Shown: positions 45,862-55,997, counted from the stretch's first letter. The stretch is 64,000 nucleotides of DNA from Oscillatoriophycideae cyanobacterium NC_groundwater_1537_Pr4_S-0.65um_50_18 (GCA_016208305.1 JACQYI010000008.1:1-64000); one strand, 5' to 3'. Notes: generated by a model from the letters alone, not told the origin. A program made the numbers and translations.

Positions 45862-48800
45862 TTAGCGATCGACTGATTCTGTAATATCAATCGGGTTCTG
45901 CTGCATGAGTGTCGTTATAGCTTGAGCTAACTCCTCTGGATCAAGTGGTTTGGTAATGTGTCGTTGATATCCGCTGTTAATAGCCTGCTGGTGATCTCCT
46001 TCTCTGGCGTAAGCAGTCAATGCGATCGCTGGGGTTTGGCCTCCTTGCTCAGGGGGTAAGGCTCGAACTTGGCGAATGAGGCTGTACCCGTCTATTCCAG
46101 GCATACCAATGTCGCTAACTAACACATCGGGTCGAAGTGCTGCCAGATTTGCCAGCACTTCAGCCGCAGAGGAAAACACCGAAACCTCGGCTCCATATTG
46201 TTGAAGTAATGCGACTAACAGGTCACGGGCATCTGGATCATCATCCACTGCCATGACTCGAATTCCTTCTAAGTTGAGTTCATCTGTGGAGGATTCTTTC
46301 GGCAAAACCGTCTCTGGTTTGGTATCCAGTAAGGGCAATTGAACCGTAAATGTTGCCCCTTGTCCCTCCCCTTGACTATTCGCCCAGATCGTACCTCCAT
46401 GTGCCTCTACTAAATGGCGAACAATGGCTAACCCCAATCCTAGACCGCCATACCTGCGGGTTGTCGAAGCGTCTTCCTGACGGAATGACTCAAAAATGTG
46501 AGGCAGAAAGTCGGGGTTGATACCTTTGCCAGTATCGCTGACCACTATTTGTGCCTGATTGTCCATTCGCTCTAGCCAAATATCGACCCGTCTCCCAGTT
46601 GGAGTAAATTTGATGGCGTTGGACAGCAAGTTCCAAATAATTTGCTGAAGTCGGGCGGCATCCCCTGAGACTCGACCAATTTGAGGCAGCTCAGCATGGA
46701 GGGTAATCTTTTTCGCGACTGCTGCTGTCCTGACTGTATCGATCGCCTGCTCTATCACAAATGCCAGATCGACTGGCGTTTCATTCATGCTCAGCTTACC
46801 ACGCAGGATCTTGGCGACATCCAGCAGATCATCAATCAATTGAGTCTGGATTTTGACATTGCGCTCAATCGTTGCCAACGCCTCAGCTGTTCTAGTCGGA
46901 TCAAATTTGCGCATTTGCATCAGCTTTGTCCAGCTCAAAATGGGGTTGAGAGGCGATCGCAGCTCATGAGAGAGAACCGCTAAAAACTCATCTTTGATGC
47001 GGTTGGCGCGTTCAGCAGAGGCGCGGGCGGCTTGCTCTTGTTCGAGCAGGCGATCGCGTTCCATTTCGGACTGTTTACGCTCGGTAATATCGGTATTGGT
47101 GCCAAACCAACAGGCAATTTCACCCTGCTCGCTGCGGATCGGAATTGCCCGAGACAAAAACCAGCGATACTGCCCGTCCTGCCCGCGCAGGGGAAAGGTA
47201 TCTTCCCAGGGCTGACCGGTTTCAAAGCAGTGGCGAATATGTTGAACAACGCGATCGACATGGTCGGGGTGGTGAACTTTTTGCCATCCCCATCCCTGCA
47301 TTTCCTCTAGCGTCGTGCCGGTGTAGTTAAACCAGCGCTGGTTGTACCAAAAGATGTCGCCATTGGCATGAGCCATCCAGGCAAACTGGGACATATTATC
47401 TGCCAGCGTGCGGAACCGCTCTTCGCTTTGCCGCAGGGCGGCTTCAGACTGAATGCGCTCAGTAATGTCGCGGGAGGTTGCTAGAAGTTGAATGCCCTGT
47501 CCTTCCGAATTGAGAATGGGAGTTACGACCACATCCCACCATTTTGGAGTGCCTTTTGCCGTGGGGCAAAAGCCCTGAAATCGAGTGAGTTCTCCAGTCT
47601 GTGCCGTAGCGATCGCCGCTTCGACCGTCTCTCGCATCTCTTCTTGCCAGAGACTCGCCCAATCGGCACTGATGTAGGGACGAATATCATCAATCTCCAT
47701 CATGCACAAACCGCCTGGGTTCATGTACAGCAGCTGTCCGTTGAGAGTGAGCAGCTTGATGCAGTCGCTGCTGCTCTCTAAGATCCGACGATTAAACGCC
47801 TCACTTTGCTGCAACCCGTCCTCTGCCAGTTTGCGATCGGTAATGTCTAAATTGATGCCGCTCAGTCGGATTGGCTCCCCCTGGTCATCTACGATCAGGC
47901 GACCCAAGGCCTGGAGCCAGCGAATCCCCCGCTGAGGGTGAATAACGCGAAATTCTACCCGATATTCGGCTTGCTTCTCCTCGATGCAGCGCCAGGTTTC
48001 AGCATTGATCCGCTCTCGATCATCCGGGTGTAATGTATTGGCCCAATCCTCGTACTGGAGGGATGGCGTTGGAGTTAGCCCATGCAGGTCAAAGTTCTCG
48101 GATGACCAAACAACTTTGTTCGTCAAAATCTCCCAGTCCCAGGAGCCTGCCTGCGCCCCCGTTAGTGCCAATCGCAGCAGTTGTTCATTCTGACGCAGTG
48201 CCTCTGCGGTTCGTTTGCGCTCGGTAATATCCATAGAGAAACCAATCATGCCGATCGGCTGCTGGTGCTCGTTTCGCAGCAGGGAGAGAGAGAGGAGTAA
48301 GTCAAACCGTTCACCCGATTTGCGCTGGGTCACAACTTCCACCTCATGTTCCCCGTTCGCTTTTAGGGGGGCAAGCACCTGATTGTAGAAAACCTCATGC
48401 TGATCGGACGGATATAGCATTGTGACAGACCGTCCCAGCACTTCTTCAGCCGTGTAGCCAAATACTCGCTCTGCGCCTTTATTCCAACTGGTAATATTGC
48501 CATCCAGGTCGGTAGATACGACGGTATCGTGGGTTTGGTCGAGAACCTGGGCTTGCAGGCGCAGCATCTCTTCAATCTGTTTGCGATCGGTAATGTCTTC
48601 AGCAATTCCGGTAAACCGATACAGCGATCCCGCTTCATCTTGCAGGGGAAAGCAGCGGTCATGCACCCAACGAACCCGACCATTGGGTAGGATAATGCGA
48701 TACTCTTCATCGAACAGACCCGCGGTAGCTTTGGCTTGAAATGCTTGGTCTACCGACTCTCGATCGTCTGGATGGATATAGTCAATCCAGGCTTGTTGGC

Positions 48801-50730
48801 TCTCATACAATTGCTGCGGGTTTAACTGCCAAAGCCGCTCATAGGCCGGACTGACATAGCTGACTCGGTCTTCTGTCACCTCTTTCATCCAGAACACGAC
48901 ATCAATGTTTTCTGCCAACTGACGGAACTGTTCTTCGCTGGCTTGCAGCGAGTGTTCTGCGTGCTTGCGATCGCTAATATCGGTGACGGTGCCGACGTAA
49001 CCAACCACATGCCCCTCAACATCTTTCTCAGCGATCGCTTGCCCGATCACCCATGACACTGTGCCATCAGGGGTTTGAAATCGGTAGTCGGAGGAAAAAG
49101 GCAGGTTTAATTTTGTGGCACGATACCACTCGGCAAAGACGCGATCGCGATCATCGGGATGCAGAGCGCTAACCCACCCTTTGCCTTGGGCTGCTTCAGG
49201 AGATAGTCCAGTCAGTTCACACCAGCGAGCATTGATATATAGACAATCGCCCTGCACATCGGTACGAAAAATTCCGACTGGGGAAATTTGTGACAAGGTG
49301 GCATAGCGCTGTTCACTCTCTCGCAGGGCAATTTCTGCCAGTTTGCGGTCGGTGATGTCAATATCATTGCCTGCCATCCGAATGGGTTGCCCATTCCGGT
49401 CATAGAAAACTTTGCCCTGGCTGAGCGCCCATCGCACCGTGCTATTCGGGTAAACCACTCGAAATTCAATCTCGTAGTCTTCTCCGGTGGCGATCGCCTG
49501 CTCGACGGCTGCCATGACGCGATCGCGATCGTCAGGATGAAGTCGTTCTGAGAACATCTGAAAGGAGCCATCAAATGCTCCAGCTTCCAACCCAAACATT
49601 GCCTCCAGGTTGTCTGACCATTGAATCTGTCCGGTGGCAATATTCCAATCCCAGGTGCCCATGCGCGAAGCTTCTAATGCCGATCGCAGCCGTTCTTCAC
49701 TCTCTCGGAGTTCTGCCTCGACCCGGTTTCGTTCCGCCAGTTCTGACTGAGATTGCTGATAGAGTTCAGCCTGACGTAAGGCGATCCCCAGTTGAGTAGC
49801 CAGTTCTTTCAGCAAGTCAATTTCTAGAGGTTGCCAAAAACGGGGAGCCGCACAGTGATGGGCAATCAGCAATCCCCAAAATCGATCGTCGTGCAGAATA
49901 GGAACGACCAGATTGGCTTTGACTTGAAACTGAGCCAGCAATTCAATATGGCAGGGGTCAATATTGCTACCGTGAATGTCGGGGATCGCCGTCACCTGTC
50001 CCTGACGATAGCGTCTGACATAATCCTCAGCAAAGGCGGGATCAAGGTTGAGAGATTCGGGGCGGCTGAACCGGAGGTAGTTCTGAGCTAAGCAAGGGTC
50101 ATAGATAGATGAGGACAGGAGGGATTGCCATTCTCCAACCGATTCTGCCACCACCGTTCCGTTACCATCGGGCTGTAGCTGAAACACTAGCACCCGATCG
50201 GTTTTAAGAAATTGTCGTACTTCGGTCACGGTAGTCTGGAGAATGCCATCAAAATCCAGCGATTGATGAATTTGCCGGGTGATGTGCCCAACTACACGCT
50301 CTCGTTCGATCCGCTGTTGCAATTCAGTCCGCAGCTTTACCGTTTCAATAGCGCCATGAATAGCCAGGTGTAACCCCTCTGGCGTAATCTGCTCTTTAAT
50401 CAGGTAATCCTGAGCACCCGCTTTCATGGCCTGAACGGCGATCGCTTCACTGCCCTGGCCTGTGACCATAATTGCTGGTAGGTGTGGCTGTTGGGTCAGC
50501 GATCGCAGCCTGCTGAGAAACTCTAGCCCATCTAGGTCGGGCAAGCGGTAATCGAGTAAGACTGCAGCAGGTCGGTGCTGCTGCCATAGATCGAGTCCCT
50601 GTTGCCCCAAGGATGCTTCTAAAAAAGTGTAAGCGTATTCGTGATGGTGCAACAAATATCGTTGATAGAGTTCCCGGTCTTCTGGTGAGTCATCTACAAT
50701 CAAAAGGGTCTGCTGTTCCGGAGCTATCAT
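45862..50730 (-). CDS. Hybrid histidine kinase: REC-GAF(CBCR-like)-7xPAS-HK-REC
   Basis: A 1622-residue soluble sensor kinase. The N-terminal receiver has phospho-Asp60 in AVLLDYRLPD. The GAF domain, about 155-315, carries the chromophore-type motif PCHIELLAQFQVKANLVVPI with Cys260-His261. A DPCL lies at 211-214, and DPAF at 230-233 stands where the paralog next door has DPCF. About seven PAS domains follow between 335 and 1220. Then come HisKA (LSHELRSPLNPIL, near 1250), HATPase and a C-terminal receiver (VLVSDIGMPGIDG). The bilin-binding prediction is inference. It is a tandem paralog of the kinase at 50893-53778, with the first ~320 residues closely similar. Confidence 0.92.
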   Translation of the reverse strand: MIAPEQQTLLIVDDSPEDRELYQRYLLHHHEYAYTFLEASLGQQGLDLWQQHRPAAVLLDYRLPDLDGLEFLSRLRSLTQQPHLPAIMVTGQGSEAIAVQAMKAGAQDYLIKEQITPEGLHLAIHGAIETVKLRTELQQRIERERVVGHITRQIHQSLDFDGILQTTVTEVRQFLKTDRVLVFQLQPDGNGTVVAESVGEWQSLLSSSIYDPCLAQNYLRFSRPESLNLDPAFAEDYVRRYRQGQVTAIPDIHGSNIDPCHIELLAQFQVKANLVVPILHDDRFWGLLIAHHCAAPRFWQPLEIDLLKELATQLGIALRQAELYQQSQSELAERNRVEAELRESEERLRSALEASRMGTWDWNIATGQIQWSDNLEAMFGLEAGAFDGSFQMFSERLHPDDRDRVMAAVEQAIATGEDYEIEFRVVYPNSTVRWALSQGKVFYDRNGQPIRMAGNDIDITDRKLAEIALRESEQRYATLSQISPVGIFRTDVQGDCLYINARWCELTGLSPEAAQGKGWVSALHPDDRDRVFAEWYRATKLNLPFSSDYRFQTPDGTVSWVIGQAIAEKDVEGHVVGYVGTVTDISDRKHAEHSLQASEEQFRQLAENIDVVFWMKEVTEDRVSYVSPAYERLWQLNPQQLYESQQAWIDYIHPDDRESVDQAFQAKATAGLFDEEYRIILPNGRVRWVHDRCFPLQDEAGSLYRFTGIAEDITDRKQIEEMLRLQAQVLDQTHDTVVSTDLDGNITSWNKGAERVFGYTAEEVLGRSVTMLYPSDQHEVFYNQVLAPLKANGEHEVEVVTQRKSGERFDLLLSLSLLRNEHQQPIGMIGFSMDITERKRTAEALRQNEQLLRLALTGAQAGSWDWEILTNKVVWSSENFDLHGLTPTPSLQYEDWANTLHPDDRERINAETWRCIEEKQAEYRVEFRVIHPQRGIRWLQALGRLIVDDQGEPIRLSGINLDITDRKLAEDGLQQSEAFNRRILESSSDCIKLLTLNGQLLYMNPGGLCMMEIDDIRPYISADWASLWQEEMRETVEAAIATAQTGELTRFQGFCPTAKGTPKWWDVVVTPILNSEGQGIQLLATSRDITERIQSEAALRQSEERFRTLADNMSQFAWMAHANGDIFWYNQRWFNYTGTTLEEMQGWGWQKVHHPDHVDRVVQHIRHCFETGQPWEDTFPLRGQDGQYRWFLSRAIPIRSEQGEIACWFGTNTDITERKQSEMERDRLLEQEQAARASAERANRIKDEFLAVLSHELRSPLNPILSWTKLMQMRKFDPTRTAEALATIERNVKIQTQLIDDLLDVAKILRGKLSMNETPVDLAFVIEQAIDTVRTAAVAKKITLHAELPQIGRVSGDAARLQQIIWNLLSNAIKFTPTGRRVDIWLERMDNQAQIVVSDTGKGINPDFLPHIFESFRQEDASTTRRYGGLGLGLAIVRHLVEAHGGTIWANSQGEGQGATFTVQLPLLDTKPETVLPKESSTDELNLEGIRVMAVDDDPDARDLLVALLQQYGAEVSVFSSAAEVLANLAALRPDVLVSDIGMPGIDGYSLIRQVRALPPEQGGQTPAIALTAYAREGDHQQAINSGYQRHITKPLDPEELAQAITTLMQQNPIDITESVDR

Positions 50731-50758
50731 CGTTATGCTGCTTGGTTAGATTCGGTTT

Positions 50759-50883
50759 CTAATCAGAAGGCTGAGACAGGTGTTGCATAATCCTGTCCAT
50801 AAACTGTCTCAGTTTAACAGGTTTAGTCAAGTAGTTATTGATACCCGTATCTAAACAGCATTCCAAACCTCCAGGCATTGCCA
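50759..50883 (-). pseudogene. Orphan receiver-domain C-terminal fragment
   Basis: On the minus strand this encodes AMPGGLECCLDTG, NNYLTKPVKLRQF and a tail QHLSQPSD plus stop. It is a diverged copy, offset by 134 bp, of the last ~41 codons of the kinase ending at 50893. It is too short to be a gene. It marks a past tandem duplication or loss of a third kinase/regulator copy. Confidence 0.8.
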
Positions 50884-50892
50884 CTTCGATTG

Positions 50893-53778
50893 CTAATCGG
50901 AAGGCTGAGACAAGTGTTGCATAATCTTATTCAAAAGCTGCCTCAGTTTGACAGGTTTAGCAAAGTAATCGTTGACGCCTGCATCGAGACAGCGTTCTAA
51001 GTCTCCGGGCATTGCCAAAGCCGTCAAGGCAATGATAGGAATGGAGCTGACTTGTCGATCGGCACGAATTTGTCGAGTTGCTTCTAGGCCATCCATTTCT
51101 GGCATTTGAATATCCATCACAATCACATCCGGATGCTGCTGTTTAGACATTTCAACGGCTTCTAAGCCATTGCGGGCAAGGATGACTTGACAATTATGAG
51201 CCTCTAGGTAGTCTAGTAGAACTATGATATTGGATTCATTGTCTTCTGCTAATAGAACTTTGTGACGGTTGGCTAATTCTTCAGTTGCCATGATCAGGGC
51301 AGTTTCCGGATTAGGAGATTGAACATTAGCAAATAGCCGATTTAATGCCTGGTAAAATTTCTGCCGGGAGAGAGGCTTGAGGAGGTGTTCAATGGCTCCC
51401 ATATTCAGGCTACGGTGTCGATCATCGACCACTGAGATGACAACAACGGGAATTGCTTGAGTCTGGGAATGAGCTTTTAATTCGCTTAATACCTCCCATC
51501 CAGAACAATCTGGTAGCAAAATGTCTAAGACAATCACATCTGGCTTGATGCGTAGTGCCACACCCAATGCGCCTCTGCCAATCGGATGAATGACGCTCTT
51601 TGCTCCTATTTCAGCCAAATATTGTTTGATCTGGCCGGCTGCCGGAGCTGAATCTTCTATGACTAAAACATTATGGATCTCGCCCGCTTCCAGTAAGAGT
51701 TCTGGTAATGGAGAGTCATCCTGAGCCGATGCAGGATGCCACGGTAATACCACCGTAAAGCAACTGCCGCGCCCCACCTCACTTTCAATTTGAATACTGC
51801 CTCCATGCAGCTCAACAATTCGGTGGACGATCGATAAACCGAGTCCGGTGCCTGCATAACGACGGGAGAGAGAGCTTTCTACCTGGAGGAACGGCTGGAA
51901 GATTTGATTCAAGTTTTCTGAAGCAATGCCAATGCCGTTATCTCTCACCCGAAACTCAACGGTTTGCTGAACTGGGTTCATGTACACCTCAAGCTGGACG
52001 CACCCTCCATCTGGCGTGAATTTCACTGCGTTACTCAGTAAATTGACTAACATCTGAATTAATCGACGTTCATCTGCCTCGATTTCTGAAAGTGTTTCAT
52101 CAATGGTGCAGAGTAGCTGAATTTGTTTATGTCTAGCTTGCTCCCTAATAAAATTGAGGCTGGTTTCGCAAACTGAATTTAGATCAGTTGTGTTGAGTTC
52201 GATCGCTACTTTGCCCGACTCAATTTTGGCGAGGTCTAAAATATCGTTAATTAAGGTGAGTAAGTGTTGCCCACTCTGCTCAATCGTCTGCAAAAACTGA
52301 CGTTGTCGAGCAGTTAAGCCACCAAATATTTCTTCCAGTAAGGCTTCAGATAATCCTAAAATTGAGTTGAGGGGAGTTCGCAACTCGTGACTCATGTTAG
52401 CTAGAAATTCGTCTTTGAGTCGGGCGGCTCTGGCTAACTCTGCATTGGCTAAACTGATGCGTTCGCTGCTATTACGCAGTTGAGCCTCTGCTTCTTTGAG
52501 AGAAGTAATATCCCGTCCAACCGACTGAAATTCGGTAAACTGTCCTTGCTCATCAAACAGCATGCGGTTAACCCACTGAGTCCAGCGGATTTCACCATTG
52601 ATAACGACCCGATTTTCGATGGTGACAGTCGGGTTGTTGGCACTCATCGAGCCGATCAACTGATTGACACTCTCCCGATCGGCTTCAAAAATAATCGGTT
52701 CGTAACTCTTACCGATAATCTCCTCTATGTTTAGTCCAAAGTACCGACAGTAGGCGCTATTGGCAAACAGGATAGTGGTATCAGATAAGTAGCGGACAAT
52801 TAAATCGGTTTGGTCTTCAACAATGGCACGATAGCGGGCTTCACTTTGCTGCTCTAGCTGGTTGTAGGTATTCGCTTGCTGGAGAGCAATCCCCATATGA
52901 ATGGCAATCTGTTGGAGTAGCTCAATTTCTATGGGTTGCCACGATCGCGGAGCCTCGCAGTGATGGGCAATCAGCAACCCCCATAGCTGACTATCTCGCA
53001 AGATCGGCACGACTAAATTTGCTCGTACCTGAAACTGCGCTAAGAACTCAGCGTGACAGGGGGTAAGGCTACCATCGTGAATATCGGCCTTCGCCATGAC
53101 TCGTCCTTGCTGATAGGGTTCCACATAGCCTGCGGTAAAACAAGGGTCATGGATATCACGATGGAGAATAGTTTGCCAAGCTGAACCAACCGATTCGGCA
53201 ACGACCCTGCCCTCTCCACCCGGCTCGATCTGAAAAACAATGACGCGATCCGTTTGCAGAAACTGACGCACCTCCGTGACTGCGGTGTGGAGAATTTCAT
53301 CTAGTTCCAACGACTGGTGAATTTGCTGGGTGATGCGCCGAGTCAATTGCTCCCGTTCTAACTGCTGTTGCAACTGAGTTTGTAGATTGACCGTCGTCAG
53401 CGTTCGCCTGATAGACAATCGCAAGCCTTGTGAGCTAATCTGCCCTTTCACCAAGTAATCCTGTGCACCAGCTTGGAGCGCGTTAACGGCGATCGCTTCA
53501 TTCCCCTGACCTGTAATCACGATCACAGGTAAACAGGGCTGTCGTGTGAACGATCGCAATCTGTTGAGAAATTCAAGTCCATCTAAGTCGGGCAAACGAT
53601 AATCGAGCAATACCGCATCGGGTTGGTGTTGCTGCCACAGATCAAGCCCCTGCTGCCCCAGAGAAGCTTCTAGAATAGAGTAAGATACATCGCTGTCTTG
53701 TAACAAATAGCGCCGATACAATTCTCGATCTTCTGGAGTGTCATCCACGATGAGGAGAACACAGTCAGGCTGACTCAT
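50893..53778 (-). CDS. Hybrid histidine kinase: REC-GAF(DXCF-type CBCR-like)-PAS-HK-REC-REC
   Basis: A 961-residue sensor kinase. Receiver 1 has phospho-Asp59 (AVLLDYRLPD). GAF, about 155-305, holds both a DPCF tetrapeptide (211-214, Cys213) and the canonical PCHAEFLAQFQVRANLVVPI (Cys241-His242), the two-cysteine layout of DXCF cyanobacteriochromes that attach a phycobilin and sense blue/green light. One PAS (about 308-430), HisKA ([16 protein letters not shown]), HATPase ([18 protein letters not shown]) and two C-terminal receivers (VIVLDILLPD, VIVMDIQMPEMDG) follow. Light sensing is a prediction from motifs. Its start is preceded by a decayed response-regulator gene. Confidence 0.92.
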   Translation of the reverse strand: MSQPDCVLLIVDDTPEDRELYRRYLLQDSDVSYSILEASLGQQGLDLWQQHQPDAVLLDYRLPDLDGLEFLNRLRSFTRQPCLPVIVITGQGNEAIAVNALQAGAQDYLVKGQISSQGLRLSIRRTLTTVNLQTQLQQQLEREQLTRRITQQIHQSLELDEILHTAVTEVRQFLQTDRVIVFQIEPGGEGRVVAESVGSAWQTILHRDIHDPCFTAGYVEPYQQGRVMAKADIHDGSLTPCHAEFLAQFQVRANLVVPILRDSQLWGLLIAHHCEAPRSWQPIEIELLQQIAIHMGIALQQANTYNQLEQQSEARYRAIVEDQTDLIVRYLSDTTILFANSAYCRYFGLNIEEIIGKSYEPIIFEADRESVNQLIGSMSANNPTVTIENRVVINGEIRWTQWVNRMLFDEQGQFTEFQSVGRDITSLKEAEAQLRNSSERISLANAELARAARLKDEFLANMSHELRTPLNSILGLSEALLEEIFGGLTARQRQFLQTIEQSGQHLLTLINDILDLAKIESGKVAIELNTTDLNSVCETSLNFIREQARHKQIQLLCTIDETLSEIEADERRLIQMLVNLLSNAVKFTPDGGCVQLEVYMNPVQQTVEFRVRDNGIGIASENLNQIFQPFLQVESSLSRRYAGTGLGLSIVHRIVELHGGSIQIESEVGRGSCFTVVLPWHPASAQDDSPLPELLLEAGEIHNVLVIEDSAPAAGQIKQYLAEIGAKSVIHPIGRGALGVALRIKPDVIVLDILLPDCSGWEVLSELKAHSQTQAIPVVVISVVDDRHRSLNMGAIEHLLKPLSRQKFYQALNRLFANVQSPNPETALIMATEELANRHKVLLAEDNESNIIVLLDYLEAHNCQVILARNGLEAVEMSKQQHPDVIVMDIQMPEMDGLEATRQIRADRQVSSIPIIALTALAMPGDLERCLDAGVNDYFAKPVKLRQLLNKIMQHLSQPSD

Positions 53779-53816
53779 AATAAATAACCTAATATGGATG
53801 ACCTTATATAGACAGC

Positions 53817-54085
53817 CTATGGTAAGTTATCTCTTTCGTTGGAAAGTGTTATGACTTCAAACCAGTAGTCTACGGGGGTTTGGATGTCTCGTTTGAGCTG
53901 AGCAAAGTTGATGGGCTTGATGATGTAGCTATTCGCGCTATATTGATAGCAGCCCTGAATATCCTAAAGATTGTTAGATGTTGTAAGGACAACAATGAGA
54001 ATTGTCTTTAAGTTCTCATCCTGCTCAATTTGACGCAACACCTCTCGTCTATTGGTTCTGGGCAAGTTTAGGTCAAGTCCAATTC
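53817..54085 (-). pseudogene. Decayed CheY/Rcp1-like response regulator
   Basis: Minus-strand reading gives [30 protein letters not shown], a TAG (53964-53966), then DIQGCYQYSANSYIIKP and DYWFEVITL. These match the second half of Rcp1-type single receivers that serve phytochrome-like kinases. The N-terminal half with the phospho-Asp is lost. Its position just upstream of the CBCR-like kinase suggests a former partner regulator. Confidence 0.75.
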
Positions 54086-54345
54086 TAAAGCATTGTAGTA
54101 CTCAGCATTGAGAGAGTCAGAATTTCTTAGTGAAGTTAAGGTAGGGTCAATTGCGATCGCCTCGTTGTAGGCAGCAATCGCCTGATCTTATGACCCTTGC
54201 TCTTCTAGTTGGCTGCCCAAAGTATTTTAAGCAATGACTAAATTCCTATAAGCTACACTAAGTTGAGAATTTAAAGCAATAGCTGTTTTGTACGACTCGA
54301 TTTCTCCATTCAAATCTCCGTTATTCTTTTGTGCAATTTCTAAGT
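54086..54345 (-). pseudogene. Decayed TPR-protein fragment
   Basis: Minus-strand codons read YKTAIALNSQLSVAYRNL, stop (near 54227), LGSQLEEQGS, stop (54188-54190), DQAIAAYNEAIAIDPTLTS. The spacing is that of TPR repeats, with two in-frame stops and no start. The gap 54346-54415 shows nothing else. Confidence 0.65.
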
Positions 54346-54415
54346 TATTAAGTAGCTAGGGCTAACTAAATATAAGATGGTACAGTTTCCCTAAACGGAG
54401 TTTTCTTTCAATATT

Positions 54416-54805
54416 ATGCCTGCTCTTATTCGGATTATCTTAAGCGAAGCTGAAGACTTCATGTTGAGCGAGTTGCGCGTTGCTCAAACGGTACCCAACG
54501 GACACGCGACCGCGCCCATATGATTTGCTTAAATGCCCAGGGGAGGAACGTGCCTGCGATCGCTGAGATTTATCAGTGTCATGAGCATACGGTCAGAGCG
54601 CGGCAAATCACCCTCTCAGCCGATTGGATTCGCCGGATGATGAAAAAAGGGGTTCCGTTGGAAGCGCACCCGCCACAGCTAACGCAACAAACAGGACTTG
54701 CTCTGGAAGCAACTCAAGCAAGCAGACCTAGAACTATTGCAGCAAGCCGCCCACGACCACCACATTGAGCTGAAGTATTTAGTTGAATCGGGGGTAGTGT
54801 TCTAG
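54416..54805 (+). pseudogene. N-terminal/central relic of an IS630-family transposase
   Basis: Three frames must be joined: IIRIILSEAEDF-like start at 54416, then MICLNAQGRNVPAIAEIYQC with HEHTVRA (the IS630 helix-turn-helix), then KKGFRWKRTRHS, QADLELLQQAAHDHHIELKY and a stop at 54803-54805. At least two frameshifts, an internal deletion and a stop are needed. The catalytic domain is missing. Confidence 0.75.
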
Positions 54806-54854
54806 ACGTGTGGAAATGAGAGAATCAGAGAAGCTGTCTTTCGTGTCGTGACAA

Positions 54855-55016
54855 ATGATATTAGAACCTGTTTTGTGCCCAGATTGTAGCAGTGATGATA
54901 TCGTGAGACATGGTCGCTCCAGTGCTGGCAAAGATCGCTACAAATGTCGTAATCAAGAGTGTCAGCGCAGCACCTTCTCGCAGTTACGCCTCAAGGCTTG
55001 CCCTTGGGGTTACTGA
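54855..55016 (+). pseudogene. IS1-family InsA-like zinc-finger fragment
   Basis: A 53-codon frame, MILEPVLCPDCSSDDIVRHG, followed by RYKCRNQECQRSTF, is the Cys4 zinc-finger start of IS1 InsA proteins. After about 43 codons it departs into unrelated sequence and stops. No InsB/DDE part is adjacent. Confidence 0.75.
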
Positions 55017-55054
55017 ATCAAACGGGATGGGCAAGAGACGGACACAATCAGTAA

Positions 55055-55997
55055 AGTGAGCGAGAACGTAAAAATACATCAATTGAGTATAAAGAAAGTT
55101 ACCGTTGGATTCCAGGAATTGAGTTTGTTCAAAACCTTAAACTTGAGAATATCCGAGTCATCACCGTCTGCGATAGAGAGAGTGATATTTACGAGTTCTT
55201 TGTTGCCGCTGAGCGTTGCCACGGCGAATTTGTGATTCGAGCCGCTTGGAATCGGCATCTTAAAGACAGCGAATGCCCTCGCTTATGGGCACACCTGCAA
55301 GAGCAACCTGTGGCAGGATACTATCAAATCACGGTGCCACAGTGTGACTCAAACCCGGAACGTACTGCTACGCTCGCAGTTCGCTTTGGAGTAGTGACTT
55401 TGGCTCCCACACAACGCCCTAAACATTCATTATTTTATCCGTTGCCGCCGATAACGTTGGATGCGGTATATGTGACGGAAGTAGATGCCGTAAACCCCGA
55501 ACAGCAGATCGAATGGATGCTCTTGCCCAACATTAGTGTCACTTCGTTAGAGGAGGCACTGGAAAAAGTGAATTGGTACTGTTGTCGTTGGCACACTTGA
55601 AGTCTTCCATAAAATTCTCCAGCACGGTTGCACCGTCGAGCAGTGTCGATTGCAATCAGCAGCCCGCTTGAATCGATACATCACGCTAATGAGCATTGTG
55701 GCATGGCGACTGTTCTGGATAACATGGATGCAAAGGTCTTATCCCACCGCTCCAGCGATGACGATCTTGACTGAAATTGAAATCCGGACGCTGTTGCTGC
55801 TGACCCCTCAACCTAGCGAGGCTCAACTCTCAGACTTCTGCGTGTCTCAAGCTGTCAGGGCTATTGCTAAGCTGGGCGGCTTCTTAGCTCGCAAGGGCGA
55901 TGGCGATCCTGAACCAATGGTCATCTGGAGAGGATGGACTGTCCTTCAAAATGCTACTCTGCTTGGCTCTCGCCTCTTTCCCAAAATTTGTGGGTAA
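55055..55997 (+). pseudogene. Truncated, frameshifted IS4-family (Tn5-like) transposase
   Basis: The frame gives YKESYRWIPGIEFVQ, ITVCDRESDIYEFF (second catalytic Asp in the DREADxY context), then WYCCRWH. After a one-base slip near 55600 it continues IEVFHKILQHGCTVEQCRLQ to the stop at 55997. YxxRWxIExFHK is the IS4 signature with the catalytic Glu. The N-terminal third, including the first Asp, is missing, so the element cannot move on its own. Confidence 0.85.
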
